Shown one piece after another: positions 35,802 to 44,026 of a DNA stretch of 64,000 bases (position 1 is its first letter; the number at the start of each line of letters is the position of its first letter). The translations under genes and the position numbers were made by a program. Under the pieces are notes generated by a model. The model had not been told where the DNA came from and searched no databases. It saw only the letters and a program-made list of their open reading frames with translations. Where the stretch lies: contig NZ_LPWA01000175.1 in the NCBI RefSeq assembly GCF_001510895.1, positions 115,655 through 179,654 on the forward strand, read 5' to 3'. The stretch is from Mesorhizobium loti. GTDB lineage: Bacteria > Pseudomonadota > Alphaproteobacteria > Rhizobiales > Rhizobiaceae.

Positions 35802-36569
35802 TCAATGCTCTTCGCCAGACCCTTGCTTCCTGCGATGCCGCGCCAGCATGTTGAGGCCTTCGACCAGGGCGGAAAAACCCATTGCCGCATAGATGTAGCC
35901 CTTGGGCACATGGTAGCCCATGCCGTCGGCAATCAGCGTCATGCCGATCATCAGCAGGAAGCCTAGCGCCAGCATCACGATCGTCGGGTTCCTGGCGATG
36001 AAGTCAGCAAGCGGTCCGGCCGCCAGCATCATCGCGCTCACAGCCACGATCACCGCAATGTACATGATGGCGATCTCGTCGGTCATGCCGACGGCGGTGA
36101 TGATGGAATCGATCGAGAAGACAAGGTCCAGCAGCAGGATCTGGAAGATGGCGCCGGCCAGGCTCATCTGCAGCGTGCCGCCCACGATTGAGTCCTGATG
36201 GTCCTGCGGATCGACGGTGTGGTGGATTTCCTTGGTCGCCTTCCAGACCAGGAACAGGCCGCCGGCGATTAGGATCAGGTCGCGCCAGGAAAAGCCATGC
36301 CCGAGCGCCGTGAACACCGGCGCCGTCAACTGCACGATGACCGATATGGTCGCAAGCAGCACCAGGCGCATCACCAGCGCCGCCGAGATGCCGAGCCTGC
36401 GCGCGCGGGCACGCTGCGCTTCGGGCAGCTTGTTGGTCAGGATCGAGATGAAGATCAAATTGTCGATGCCGAGCACCACCTCAAGCACCACCAACGTCAG
36501 CAGCGCGATCCACGCGGTCGGATCGGAAACGAAGGCAAAGTGCGGCGCCAGGAATTCGACAAGCTGCAT
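35802..36569 (-). CDS. TerC family integral membrane protein
   Basis: 255 residues with seven membrane helices. The metal-site motifs VVLGIDNLIFISIL and LDLVFSIDSIITAVGM are the TerC signature Asp-containing helices. Family members export manganese or support tellurite resistance and membrane-protein metalation; relation to the manganese-responsive Alx proteins is known. Upstream spacing (70 bp) to the YmdB-type gene allows a promoter of its own. Confidence 0.92.
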   Translation of the reverse strand: MQLVEFLAPHFAFVSDPTAWIALLTLVVLEVVLGIDNLIFISILTNKLPEAQRARARRLGISAALVMRLVLLATISVIVQLTAPVFTALGHGFSWRDLILIAGGLFLVWKATKEIHHTVDPQDHQDSIVGGTLQMSLAGAIFQILLLDLVFSIDSIITAVGMTDEIAIMYIAVIVAVSAMMLAAGPLADFIARNPTIVMLALGFLLMIGMTLIADGMGYHVPKGYIYAAMGFSALVEGLNMLARHRRKQGSGEEH

Positions 36570-36639
36570 GGAGGTCGTCCCCTCTACGATCTAGAGCAGT
36601 GTCGCCGGCAGTTAGGTACTCTGCACACCCATATCAATG

Positions 36640-37464
36640 TCACGACCAGAAGGACGGCGCCGTTTCCTCCAGCCGCGGCCCGCGACGAAACGGCGCGATC
36701 TTCTCGGCAAGCCCGGTGCGGTCGGAAATCTCGACGCCGATGCCGCAGAGCGTCGCCGGTCCGCCCGCCGCCTCGAAGCGGCCCTTCGGCACTTTCGACA
36801 GGAAGCGGTTGAGCGGTTCTTCCTTGTCCATGCCGAGCGAGGAATCGTAGTCGCCGCACATGCCTGCGTCCGAGATATAGGCGGTGCCGCCGTTGAGGAT
36901 CTGGTGGTCGGCGGTCGGCTGGTGCGTGTGGGTGCCGACCACTAGGCTGGCGCGGCCGTCGACAAAATGCGCGAAGCACATCTTTTCCGAGGTCGCCTCG
37001 GCGTGGAAATCGATCACCGCCGCATCCGCCTGCTCGCCGAGCGGACAGGCGGCAAGCTCGCGCTCGCCGGCCTGGAACGGATCGTCGAGCTCGGGATGCA
37101 TGAAGACGCGACCCATGATGTTGGCGACCAGCACCCGCGCGCCATTCCTGGCGATGTAGACGCCCGAGCCACGCCCCGGCGTGCCCTTGGGGAAATTGGA
37201 GGGGCGCAGGAAACGTTCCTCGCGCGGCGCGAAGATCAAGGCGTCGCGCTGGTCCCATACATGATTGCCGGTGGTGACGACATCGGCGCCCGCCGCGAGC
37301 GTTTCGCGAAAGATATCCTCGGTGATGCCGAAGCCGCCGGCGGCGTTCTCGCCGTTGACGATGACGAAGTCGAGCTTGAAGTCGGAAATCAGCCCGGGCA
37401 GCTGCTCCCACACCGCCGTGCGCCCGGTTTTACCGACCATGTCGCCAAGGAAGAGAAGTCTCAT
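36640..37464 (-). CDS. TIGR00282 family metallophosphoesterase (YmdB-like)
   Basis: 274 residues from ATG 37464 (MRLLFLGDMVGKTGRTAVWE). Motifs: FLGDMVGKTG, VNGENAAGG, TTGNHVWDQ, VVGTHTHQPTADHQILNGG. YmdB enzymes hydrolyse 2',3'-cyclic nucleotides. The open frame extends upstream but the conserved start is clear. It lies 78 bp downstream of the 5-formyl-THF cyclo-ligase gene, a conserved alphaproteobacterial neighbour pair. Confidence 0.93.
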   Translation of the reverse strand: MRLLFLGDMVGKTGRTAVWEQLPGLISDFKLDFVIVNGENAAGGFGITEDIFRETLAAGADVVTTGNHVWDQRDALIFAPREERFLRPSNFPKGTPGRGSGVYIARNGARVLVANIMGRVFMHPELDDPFQAGERELAACPLGEQADAAVIDFHAEATSEKMCFAHFVDGRASLVVGTHTHQPTADHQILNGGTAYISDAGMCGDYDSSLGMDKEEPLNRFLSKVPKGRFEAAGGPATLCGIGVEISDRTGLAEKIAPFRRGPRLEETAPSFWS

Positions 37465-37542
37465 ACGATCCCGAGCCGAAAGCCTGCCAAGCAAAACCTG
37501 CATGACTTTCCGCAAAAGATCATGCGTTTCTCAAACGCTTTT

Positions 37543-38130
37543 CTACAATTCCGGCGTGAACCGGCGCAACCCGCTCTCGGTGAGTATTTCCGGGATGATC
37601 ACGTCGTGGTTCTCATCCGGCACCTGCGCCACTTCCTGGCAGTCGAAGGCGATGCCGATCAGCCGAGGCGTCAGCCCCTTGTCGGCGAGCCTGGCGATCG
37701 CCCGGTCGTAATAGCCGGCGCCGTAGCCGATGCGGTGGCCACGCGCGTCGAAGGCGGCAAGCGGTATCAGCATCATCGAGGGGTCGAGCACTTCGGCCTC
37801 CTCGTGCGGCCCGACCGTGCCGAAGCCCATCTCGACCATTGGCGCGCCGCGCACCAGCTCGCGGAAGACAATCGTGGTCTTGTCGAGGATCGCCGGCAGG
37901 CAGAGCCTGGCACCCTTTTCGCGCAACGCGAACATCAGCGGCCGCACGTCGACCTCCGAGCGCATCGGCCAGAAACCGGAGACGATCTGCCCAGGCTCGA
38001 CGGCGATCTGGTCGCGCGCCGTCTCGGCCATTTCGAGCGCGATCTCCACCCGCCAGAACTCGTCGAGCGCGTCCCGGCGCGCCAGCGCTTCCTTGCGCAG
38101 ATGTTTTTTCAGGTCTTTGGAAGGTGTCAT
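37543..38130 (-). CDS. 5-formyltetrahydrofolate cyclo-ligase
   Basis: 195 residues. MTPSKDLKKHLRKEALARRD is the conserved N-terminus with the ATP-binding Lys/Arg. FWPMRSEVDVRPLMFALREK and LIPLAAFDARGHRIGYGAGY (a G-x-G-x-G-Y-Y-D motif) complete the signature. It converts 5-formyl-THF to 5,10-methenyl-THF with ATP. A probable 6S RNA gene lies upstream on the same strand, as in E. coli ssrS-ygfA. Confidence 0.94.
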   Translation of the reverse strand: MTPSKDLKKHLRKEALARRDALDEFWRVEIALEMAETARDQIAVEPGQIVSGFWPMRSEVDVRPLMFALREKGARLCLPAILDKTTIVFRELVRGAPMVEMGFGTVGPHEEAEVLDPSMMLIPLAAFDARGHRIGYGAGYYDRAIARLADKGLTPRLIGIAFDCQEVAQVPDENHDVIIPEILTESGLRRFTPEL

Positions 38131-38194
38131 GCGCAGACGCTAGAAAAGGCCGGAACTGGACGAAGTTGCAGGAGCGACGTTTTCTACCGCATGG

Positions 38195-38365
38195 TTCCCA
38201 AAATTGGGAGAGTGGCGATCCACACAACCGGTGGAGGGTCGATCCCGGGTGCCTACAAAGTAGGTGGGCGCCGTGTGAGAAAACCCACGGGTCTTCCCAG
38301 GGACAGCTCCCTAAGGATCGATAAGGCCCCGGGGATAAGTTCTCCTGCCGGGAAGCGCAGACCGC
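38195..38365 (-). ncRNA. ssrS: Probable 6S RNA (ends approximate)
   Basis: The 361-bp gap between the cyclo-ligase gene and moxR holds a G+C-rich, strongly foldable block on the minus strand. It includes CTTCCCGGCAGGAGAACTTA, TCGATCC pairing with GGATCGA, and CACACGGCGCCCACCTAC followed by a CCTAC-TTT-GTAGG hairpin. The position directly upstream of the cyclo-ligase is where 6S RNA lies in many proteobacteria, including Rhizobiales. 6S RNA mimics an open promoter and sequesters RNA polymerase. The family call rests on position and remembered sequence features, not on a model search. Confidence 0.6.
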
Positions 38366-38491
38366 CAGCGCCAATATAGGCCGAGGCCTGGCCGAGCGCC
38401 AGAGAAACGAATGGGGGAAACGAGCGGCCGTTAAAGCTTGCGCGCATCCACAGGGCTCCTTACGGTCCCCGCCGCACGGACAGGAGAACAA

Positions 38492-39331
<840 letters not shown>

Positions 39332-39420
39332 GTCGGCAGCAATAGCTCTTTGCCTCGCCGTGGACCGTTGCCAGCAAGCCGCAGCTGCCACAGCTTCGGG
39401 CCAATGCATTGGAGGAGAAA

Positions 39421-39867
39421 ATGACCGAGATCAACGTCCGTCCGCTCGCGCAGTCCGATCACGCCGACTGGCGGCGGCTGTGGACCGCCTATCTCACCTT
39501 CTACGAGACCAAGCTGCCGGACGAGGTCTACGACGTCACCTGGAAGCGCCTGTTCACGGCGGGCGAATTCGAGCCGAAGGGTTTTGTCGCCACGTTTCAC
39601 GGCAAGGCCGTTGGCATCACCCACTATCTCTACCACCGATCCTGCTGGTCGCTGGTCAACAACTGCTATCTGCAGGACCTGTTCGCCGACCCCGAGGTGC
39701 GCGGCAAGGGCGTCGGTGCGGCCTTGATCGAGGCGGTGAAGCAGGAAGCCGGCAAGATCGGCGTGAAGAACGTCTACTGGATGACCCACGAGACCAACGC
39801 CACCGCCCGCCGGCTCTATGATCATGTGGCCCGCCGCACGGGCTTCATCGAATACGATCTGCTATAA
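39421..39867 (+). CDS. GNAT family N-acetyltransferase
   Basis: 148 residues from ATG 39421 with GGAGGAG upstream. The acetyl-CoA motif DPEVRGKGVGAALIEAVKQE and the following MTHETNATARRLYDHVARRT are clear. Its substrate is unknown. It sits between the MoxR and VWA genes and ends 6 bp before the VWA start, so it is in their operon. Confidence 0.9.
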   Translation: MTEINVRPLAQSDHADWRRLWTAYLTFYETKLPDEVYDVTWKRLFTAGEFEPKGFVATFHGKAVGITHYLYHRSCWSLVNNCYLQDLFADPEVRGKGVGAALIEAVKQEAGKIGVKNVYWMTHETNATARRLYDHVARRTGFIEYDLL

Positions 39868-39873
39868 GGGCAG

Positions 39874-41064
39874 ATGTTCATCCCCTTCTTCCTCGAACTG
39901 AAGGCCGCGCGGGTTCCCGTTTCGCTCAGGGAATATCTGTCGCTGCTGGAAGGACTGGAAGCCGGGCTGGTCGACTATGATGTCGAGGGTTTTTACTACC
40001 TCGCGCGCTCGGCCTTGGTGAAGGACGAGCGCCACATCGACCGTTTCGACCATGTCTTCGCACATGTCTTCAAGGGCGTCGAGGCGCTGGCCGGACCGGA
40101 CGCCGTCGATGTCGCCAATATTCCGGAGGAATGGCTGCGCCGTTTGGCGGAAAAGCACCTGACCGACGAGGAGAAAAAACTGGTCGAGGCGCTGGGTGGC
40201 TTCGACAAGTTGATGGAAACGCTCAAGCAGCGGCTGGAGGAGCAGAAGGGTCGGCACCAGGGCGGCTCGAAATGGATCGGCACCGGCGGCACCTCGCCCT
40301 TCGGCGCCTATGGCTACAATCCGGAAGGCGTGCGCATCGGGCAAGCGGAAAGCCGGCACCGCCGCGCGGTGAAAGTCTGGGACAAGCGTGAGTTCAAGAA
40401 TTTCGACGACGCAGTCGAGCTTGGCACCCGCAACATCAAGGTGGCGCTGAAGCGGCTGCGGCGCTGGGTGCGCGAGGGTGCGGAGGAGGAATTCGACCTG
40501 CCCGGCACAATTCATGCCACCGCCGAGCATGGCTATCTCGACGTCAAGACGCGACCCGAGCGCCGCAACGCCGTGAAGCTCTTGATGTTCTTCGACGTCG
40601 GCGGCTCGATGGACGATCACATCAAGAGCGTCGAGGAACTATTCTCGGCCGCCCGCGCCGAATTCCGCCAGCTCGAATATTTCTACTTCCATAACTGCCT
40701 CTACGAGCGCGTCTGGAAGGACAATCGACGGCGACTGGCCGAGACGATCCCGACCTTCGACCTGCTGCACAAATACGGTCTGGATTACAAGGTGATCGTG
40801 GTCGGCGACGCCTCGATGAGCCCCTACGAGATCGCGCATCCCGGCGGCTCGGTCGAGCACTGGAATCCGGAAGCCGGCAGCGTCTGGCTCGCCCGCCTGT
40901 TGCAGCAATGGCCGAACGCGGTGTGGTTGAACCCTGAGGCCGAGAAGAACTGGCGCTACACCCATTCGATCGCGATGATCAGCGACATATTCGGCGGGCG
41001 CATGTTCCCGCTGACATTGGCCGGGCTTGAAGCGGCAACGAAACAGCTTTCAAGGAAGCATTGA
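39874..41064 (+). CDS. VWA/CoxE-like protein, partner of MoxR
   Basis: 396 residues. The N-terminal half is helical (VPVSLREYLSLLEGLEAGLV). The C-terminal half is a von Willebrand A-like domain. Its metal site is altered: the strand reads MFFDVGGSMDDH, so the DxSxS motif is DVGGS with Gly at the second position. VVVGDASMSPYEI gives another acidic loop. CoxE-type VWA proteins act with MoxR ATPases, for example in maturing the CoxL metal centre. No client gene is adjacent. Confidence 0.88.
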   Translation: MFIPFFLELKAARVPVSLREYLSLLEGLEAGLVDYDVEGFYYLARSALVKDERHIDRFDHVFAHVFKGVEALAGPDAVDVANIPEEWLRRLAEKHLTDEEKKLVEALGGFDKLMETLKQRLEEQKGRHQGGSKWIGTGGTSPFGAYGYNPEGVRIGQAESRHRRAVKVWDKREFKNFDDAVELGTRNIKVALKRLRRWVREGAEEEFDLPGTIHATAEHGYLDVKTRPERRNAVKLLMFFDVGGSMDDHIKSVEELFSAARAEFRQLEYFYFHNCLYERVWKDNRRRLAETIPTFDLLHKYGLDYKVIVVGDASMSPYEIAHPGGSVEHWNPEAGSVWLARLLQQWPNAVWLNPEAEKNWRYTHSIAMISDIFGGRMFPLTLAGLEAATKQLSRKH

Positions 41065-41085
41065 TCTATAGGCTCGGCGGTTGAA

Positions 41086-41203
41086 ATTCAGGCCAGGCCG
41101 AGTCGAAAATGGTGGTCTACGAGAACCGGAGCGGAGCGTACGTAAAGTACGTGAGCATCGGAAGCGCAGGAGACCGCCGTTTGCAGGTCGGCCTCACCTG
41201 AAT
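41086..41203 (+). ncRNA. Structured element, copy 1 of 3 (candidate RNA or hairpin DNA)
   Basis: 118 nt. Terminal helix ATTCAGG (41086-41092) / CCTGAAT (41197-41203), then AGGCCGA (41095-41101) / TCGGCCT (41188-41194). Inner helix GGTGGTCT (41111-41118) / AGACCGCC (41171-41178). Core GAGAA, CCGG (41126-41129) / TCGG (41158-41161), GTAC (41138-41141) / GTAC (41147-41150), then GGAAGCGCAG. The same core recurs at 43290-43427 and 43833-44013 with compensating changes. It starts 22 bp after the VWA stop and ends 77 bp before msrB. Strand assignment is arbitrary; all three copies face the same way. I know no family name for it. Confidence 0.6.
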
Positions 41204-41280
41204 ATGACTGTAACAAATGCCTATGTTCGTGCGAATACAGCTTGCAACCAACAACGAGCCGCCAAGGCCGAGGAGATTTC

Positions 41281-41685
41281 ATGGACACCCACGCCTTCCC
41301 CGTTACCCGCACCGATGCCGAGTGGCGCGCCCGGCTGACGCCGGAGCAGTATGCCGTCATGCGCAACCACGGCACCGAGCGTCCCGGAAGCTGCGCCCTG
41401 CTGTACGAGAAGCGCGCCGGCACCTTCTTCTGCGTCGGCTGCGACCAGCCTTTGTTCGAATCCAAGCTGAAGTTCGAGAGCGGCACCGGCTGGCCGAGCT
41501 TCAACGATCCGGTCCCGGGTTCGATCGAGACCACCGTCGACCGCAGCTACGGCATGGTCCGCACCGAATGCCACTGCTCGCGCTGCGGCAGCCATCTCGG
41601 CCATGTCTTCGAGGACGGTCCGCCGCCGACCGGCCTGCGCTATTGCATCAATGGCGTGGCGCTGCGGTTCGAGCCGGCGGCCTGA
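41281..41685 (+). CDS. msrB: Peptide-methionine (R)-S-oxide reductase MsrB
   Basis: 134 residues from ATG 41281 (MDTHAFPVTRTDAEWRARLT), after AAGGCCGAGGAG. Zinc-binding CxxC pairs (CVGCDQP and CHCSRCGSHLGH) and the catalytic Cys in GLRYCINGVALRFEP are present. FESGTGWPSF is the family signature. It reduces methionine-R-sulfoxide in oxidised proteins. No recycling Cys outside these motifs is obvious. Confidence 0.95.
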   Translation: MDTHAFPVTRTDAEWRARLTPEQYAVMRNHGTERPGSCALLYEKRAGTFFCVGCDQPLFESKLKFESGTGWPSFNDPVPGSIETTVDRSYGMVRTECHCSRCGSHLGHVFEDGPPPTGLRYCINGVALRFEPAA

Positions 41686-41751
41686 ACGACGCCCGATTGA
41701 TCTTTCCAAGGGCGGCTTCGGCCGCCCTTTCCGCATGCCCTGACGTGCGCC

Positions 41752-42096
41752 TCAAACAACGACCGTCGCGATCAACCAGAGTGCCGAGCCCAGCATCATC
41801 AGCGAAGCCTCGGCGCTGCCGGTCTTCTCAGCCGTTCGCCAGACGGCAAGAGCGAGAAAGATGTTGTAGGGGACGGGGAGCAAATGCACCGTCAGGACCA
41901 GCCAGAGCGGCAGCTTCAGTCCGAGCAGCATCAGCGCCAGACCCGACGAGGCGATGTTGATCGCCGTGCCGGCAAGCAGCATGTCGCGCCAGAACAGCCG
42001 GTCGAGCGGCGTGTCGCCTCGCCAGCGCGCGCGGAAGAAACCGGCCCCATGGTCGGCTTTCGCGGGCGCACTACCTGCGGGTTCAGGCTTGTCCAT
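41752..42096 (-). CDS. Hypothetical membrane protein
   Basis: 114 residues from ATG 42096 (MDKPEPAGSAPAKADHGAGF). Three membrane helices are visible: MLLAGTAINIASSGLALML, LWLVLTVHLLPVPYNIFLAL and ASLMMLGSALWLIATVVV. I do not recognise the family. It is convergent with msrB and divergent from the arsenate-reductase-like gene. Confidence 0.65.
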   Translation of the reverse strand: MDKPEPAGSAPAKADHGAGFFRARWRGDTPLDRLFWRDMLLAGTAINIASSGLALMLLGLKLPLWLVLTVHLLPVPYNIFLALAVWRTAEKTGSAEASLMMLGSALWLIATVVV

Positions 42097-42269
42097 CAAT
42101 CGGGCCTCATTGAGCCGAACGAAAGTTTCAAACCCATCGACGAACCTGGATGTCGCAAAATCCGACGCAGACGAAACAGAAGCTGGCCGCCAAAACGTGT
42201 ATCATCACGGATCTGTGACCCCCACATCGTATTCTGTCATTTGCACCAGCAAACACAGAGAGGTTCGAA

Positions 42270-42779
42270 ATGAGCGGTCAAATCTACAACGTCCTCTTCC
42301 TCTGCAACGCCAACTCGGCCCGCTCGATCATGGGCGAGGCCATTCTCAATCGGCTCGGCGCCGGTCGTTTCAAGGCCTATTCAGCCGGCGCGAACCCCAG
42401 GGGCACCGTCAACCCATACACGCTTGAGCTGCTGGAGAGCCTGAACTACGACACGTCCTTCGCCCGCTCCAAGAGCTGGGACGAGTTTTCGAGGCCGGGC
42501 GCACCGGAGATGAATTTCATCTTCACCGTCTGCGACAACACCGCCAACGAAAGCTGTCCGGTCTGGCCCGGTCATCCGATGACGGCGCTTTGGGCGGTGC
42601 CGGATCCTGCCAAGGCCGGCGGAACGGGCGCCGAGCAGCATCTGGCCTTCGCCGAGGCTTTCCGCATGATGAGCAACCGCATCAGCCTGTTCATAAACCT
42701 GCCGATAAGTTCGCTCGATCATATGGCGCTGCAGCAGCATCTCGAAGAGATTGGCCGCGATCAGTCACGAGTGAGCTGA
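42270..42779 (+). CDS. Arsenate reductase / low-molecular-weight phosphatase family (ArsC-like)
   Basis: 169 residues. The P-loop LFLCNANSARS (Cys12-x5-Arg18) is the thioredoxin-type ArsC/LMW-PTP active site, and AVPDPAKAGG supplies the conserved Asp. Cys pairs like those used by thioredoxin-coupled ArsC are only partly present (FTVCDNTANESCPVWPG). It could reduce arsenate or dephosphorylate a substrate. No arsB, acr3 or arsR gene is next to it. Confidence 0.85.
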   Translation: MSGQIYNVLFLCNANSARSIMGEAILNRLGAGRFKAYSAGANPRGTVNPYTLELLESLNYDTSFARSKSWDEFSRPGAPEMNFIFTVCDNTANESCPVWPGHPMTALWAVPDPAKAGGTGAEQHLAFAEAFRMMSNRISLFINLPISSLDHMALQQHLEEIGRDQSRVS

Positions 42780-42803
42780 AACGAGCACCAAAGGCGCTGC
42801 GCT

Positions 42804-43253
42804 TTACGGCCTGCCTTCGTCCCCCAACACGGCGAGGACAGCCTGCTCGAAACGCGAGCATTCCGTCACCAGCCAATCGGCCATTGCCGGCCAGTTGTCC
42901 TCGGCGAAACAATTGACCCGCCACTGCGAATTGATGCCGAGGTTTTGCGCGCTCTGCTCCGGCCTGAGCTTCAGCCGCGCCTCGATCGACGGCTGGAACG
43001 GCCTCAGCCGCGTCCAGACTTGCGTTGCGCCAAGCTTTTCGTTGCGGCCGAAGAAGACGCCGACCACGTTCTCGCTCGGCGCGACATACATGGAAAGCAC
43101 CAAGCCGAATTCGGGCAGTCCGCGCTGCCAGAACCACGGCCCGCGCCGCGCCAACCTGGCCCGTTCATACGGGTGCCGTTCGGCGAACAGCGCCCAGAAG
43201 CCGCGATGGCGGAACTCCGAGGCGCGGCGGCCGCCGAAGTCGAACTCGCTCAT
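42804..43253 (-). CDS. DUF4268-like hypothetical protein
   Basis: 149 residues. The sequence (MSEFDFGGRRASEFRHRGFW, then RRGPWFWQRGLPEFGLVLSM, RNEKLGATQVWTRLRPFQPS, FAEDNWPAMADWLVTECSRF) resembles DUF4268 or related nuclease-associated domains of unknown role, but I am not certain of the family. It is convergent with the ArsC-like gene. Copy 2 of the structured element begins 36 bp upstream of its start. Confidence 0.7.
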   Translation of the reverse strand: MSEFDFGGRRASEFRHRGFWALFAERHPYERARLARRGPWFWQRGLPEFGLVLSMYVAPSENVVGVFFGRNEKLGATQVWTRLRPFQPSIEARLKLRPEQSAQNLGINSQWRVNCFAEDNWPAMADWLVTECSRFEQAVLAVLGDEGRP

Positions 43254-43289
43254 CGCCGAACGCTCACGCTAACGTCACGCATTGGCTGA

Positions 43290-43427
43290 GACTGTTTCGA
43301 AATTCGCTCCGGCGAGTCATATGGTGGTGGTTTCGAGAACCGTAGCGCAGCGGACATTTGGTCCGTGAGCAACGGAAGCGCAGAAAACGCCATCAGATGG
43401 CCGCCGGAGTAGAATTTCCAAACAGTC
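43290..43427 (+). ncRNA. Structured element, copy 2 of 3
   Basis: 138 nt. The outer helix differs wholly from copy 1 in sequence but pairs as well: GACTGTTT (43290-43297) / AAACAGTC (43420-43427), GAAATT (43299-43304) / AATTTC (43413-43418), CTCCGGCG (43307-43314) / CGCCGGAG (43402-43409). Core pairs covary: CCGT (43340-43343) / ACGG (43372-43375) and GGAC (43352-43355) / GTCC (43361-43364). GAGAACC, CGTGAGCA and GGAAGCGCAG are kept. It ends two bases before the DUF2312 stop codon, so it would be the 3' hairpin of that gene if transcribed leftward. Confidence 0.6.
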
Positions 43428-43429
43428 TC

Positions 43430-43689
43430 TTAGACCATGCCGAGCGCGGCCTTGTACAGGTCGAGGATAGACTCCTCCTCCTGGCGCTCGGCTGGTCCTT
43501 CTTGCGCAGCCGGATGATGGTACGGATCGCCTTGGTGTCGAAACCGGTGCCCTTGGCCTCGGCATAGACGTCCTTGATGTCGTCGGAAATCGTCTTCTTC
43601 TCTTCCTCGAGCCGCTCGATGCGCTCGATGATGGCGCGCAGCTGGCCGGCGGCTACAGTCTGGCTGGTCTCGGTGATCTCGTCGGCCAT
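43430..43689 (-). CDS. DUF2312 family protein (frameshifted in this sequence)
   Basis: From ATG 43689 (MADEITETSQTVAAGQLRAI) it reads ERIERLEEEKKTISDDIKDV and AIRTIIRLRKKDQ. There the frame breaks (near 43491). Adding one G (CAGCCGAG to CAGGCCGAG) gives AERQEEESILDLYKAALGMV to the stop at 43430, 86 residues, the usual length. DUF2312/GapR proteins bind overtwisted DNA in alphaproteobacteria; GapR in Caulobacter is nucleoid-associated and stimulates topoisomerases. This is a probable member. Structured elements lie on both sides of the gene. Confidence 0.87.
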
Positions 43690-43832
43690 TTTTCTCTCCG
43701 CGTTTTTGCTGGCCGGCGACTCGCAAAGGAGGCCGGCAAATTGGAGCGGGTTCGATGCCCGAGCAGGCGCAGCGGGTCAAGACATTATCGATGCGGCATG
43801 AAGGGTTGGCGCCGCCTGAGGTGTGGTGAGAA

Positions 43833-44013
43833 TCAGCTGAGGCCGAGCCGAAAACGATGGATTCTGAGAACCGGAGCGGAGCGTACTTAAAGTACGTGAG
43901 CACCGGCCTATGCCGGCCGTAGCCTTAATTAGCTGCCACGCCACTCATGAGTGCTTCGGCCGGCGAAGGCCGGAAGCGCAGGAAGCCGGCGTTTGCAGGC
44001 CGGCCTCAGCTGA
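43833..44013 (+). ncRNA. Structured element, copy 3 of 3, with a hairpin insertion
   Basis: 181 nt. Outer helix CAGCTGAGGCCG (43834-43845) / CGGCCTCAGCTG (44001-44012) is perfect. Core GAGAACC, CCGG (43871-43874) / CCGG (43903-43906), GTAC (43883-43886) / GTAC (43892-43895), CGTGAGCA are as in copy 1. About 67 nt are inserted between CACCGG and CCGGAAGCGCAG; the ends of the insert (GGCCTATGCCGGCC and GGCCGGCGAAGGCC) are near-perfect inverted repeats, so it would extend one arm as a long hairpin. It lies 13 bp from the 3' end of pyc and 143 bp upstream of DUF2312. Confidence 0.6.
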
Positions 44014-44026
44014 ATATCGGCACACC

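Noticed and set aside
42270..42779. Arsenic resistance operon
   Set aside because: The ArsC-like gene stands alone with no arsB, acr3, arsH or ArsR partner beside it, so only a family-level call is made.
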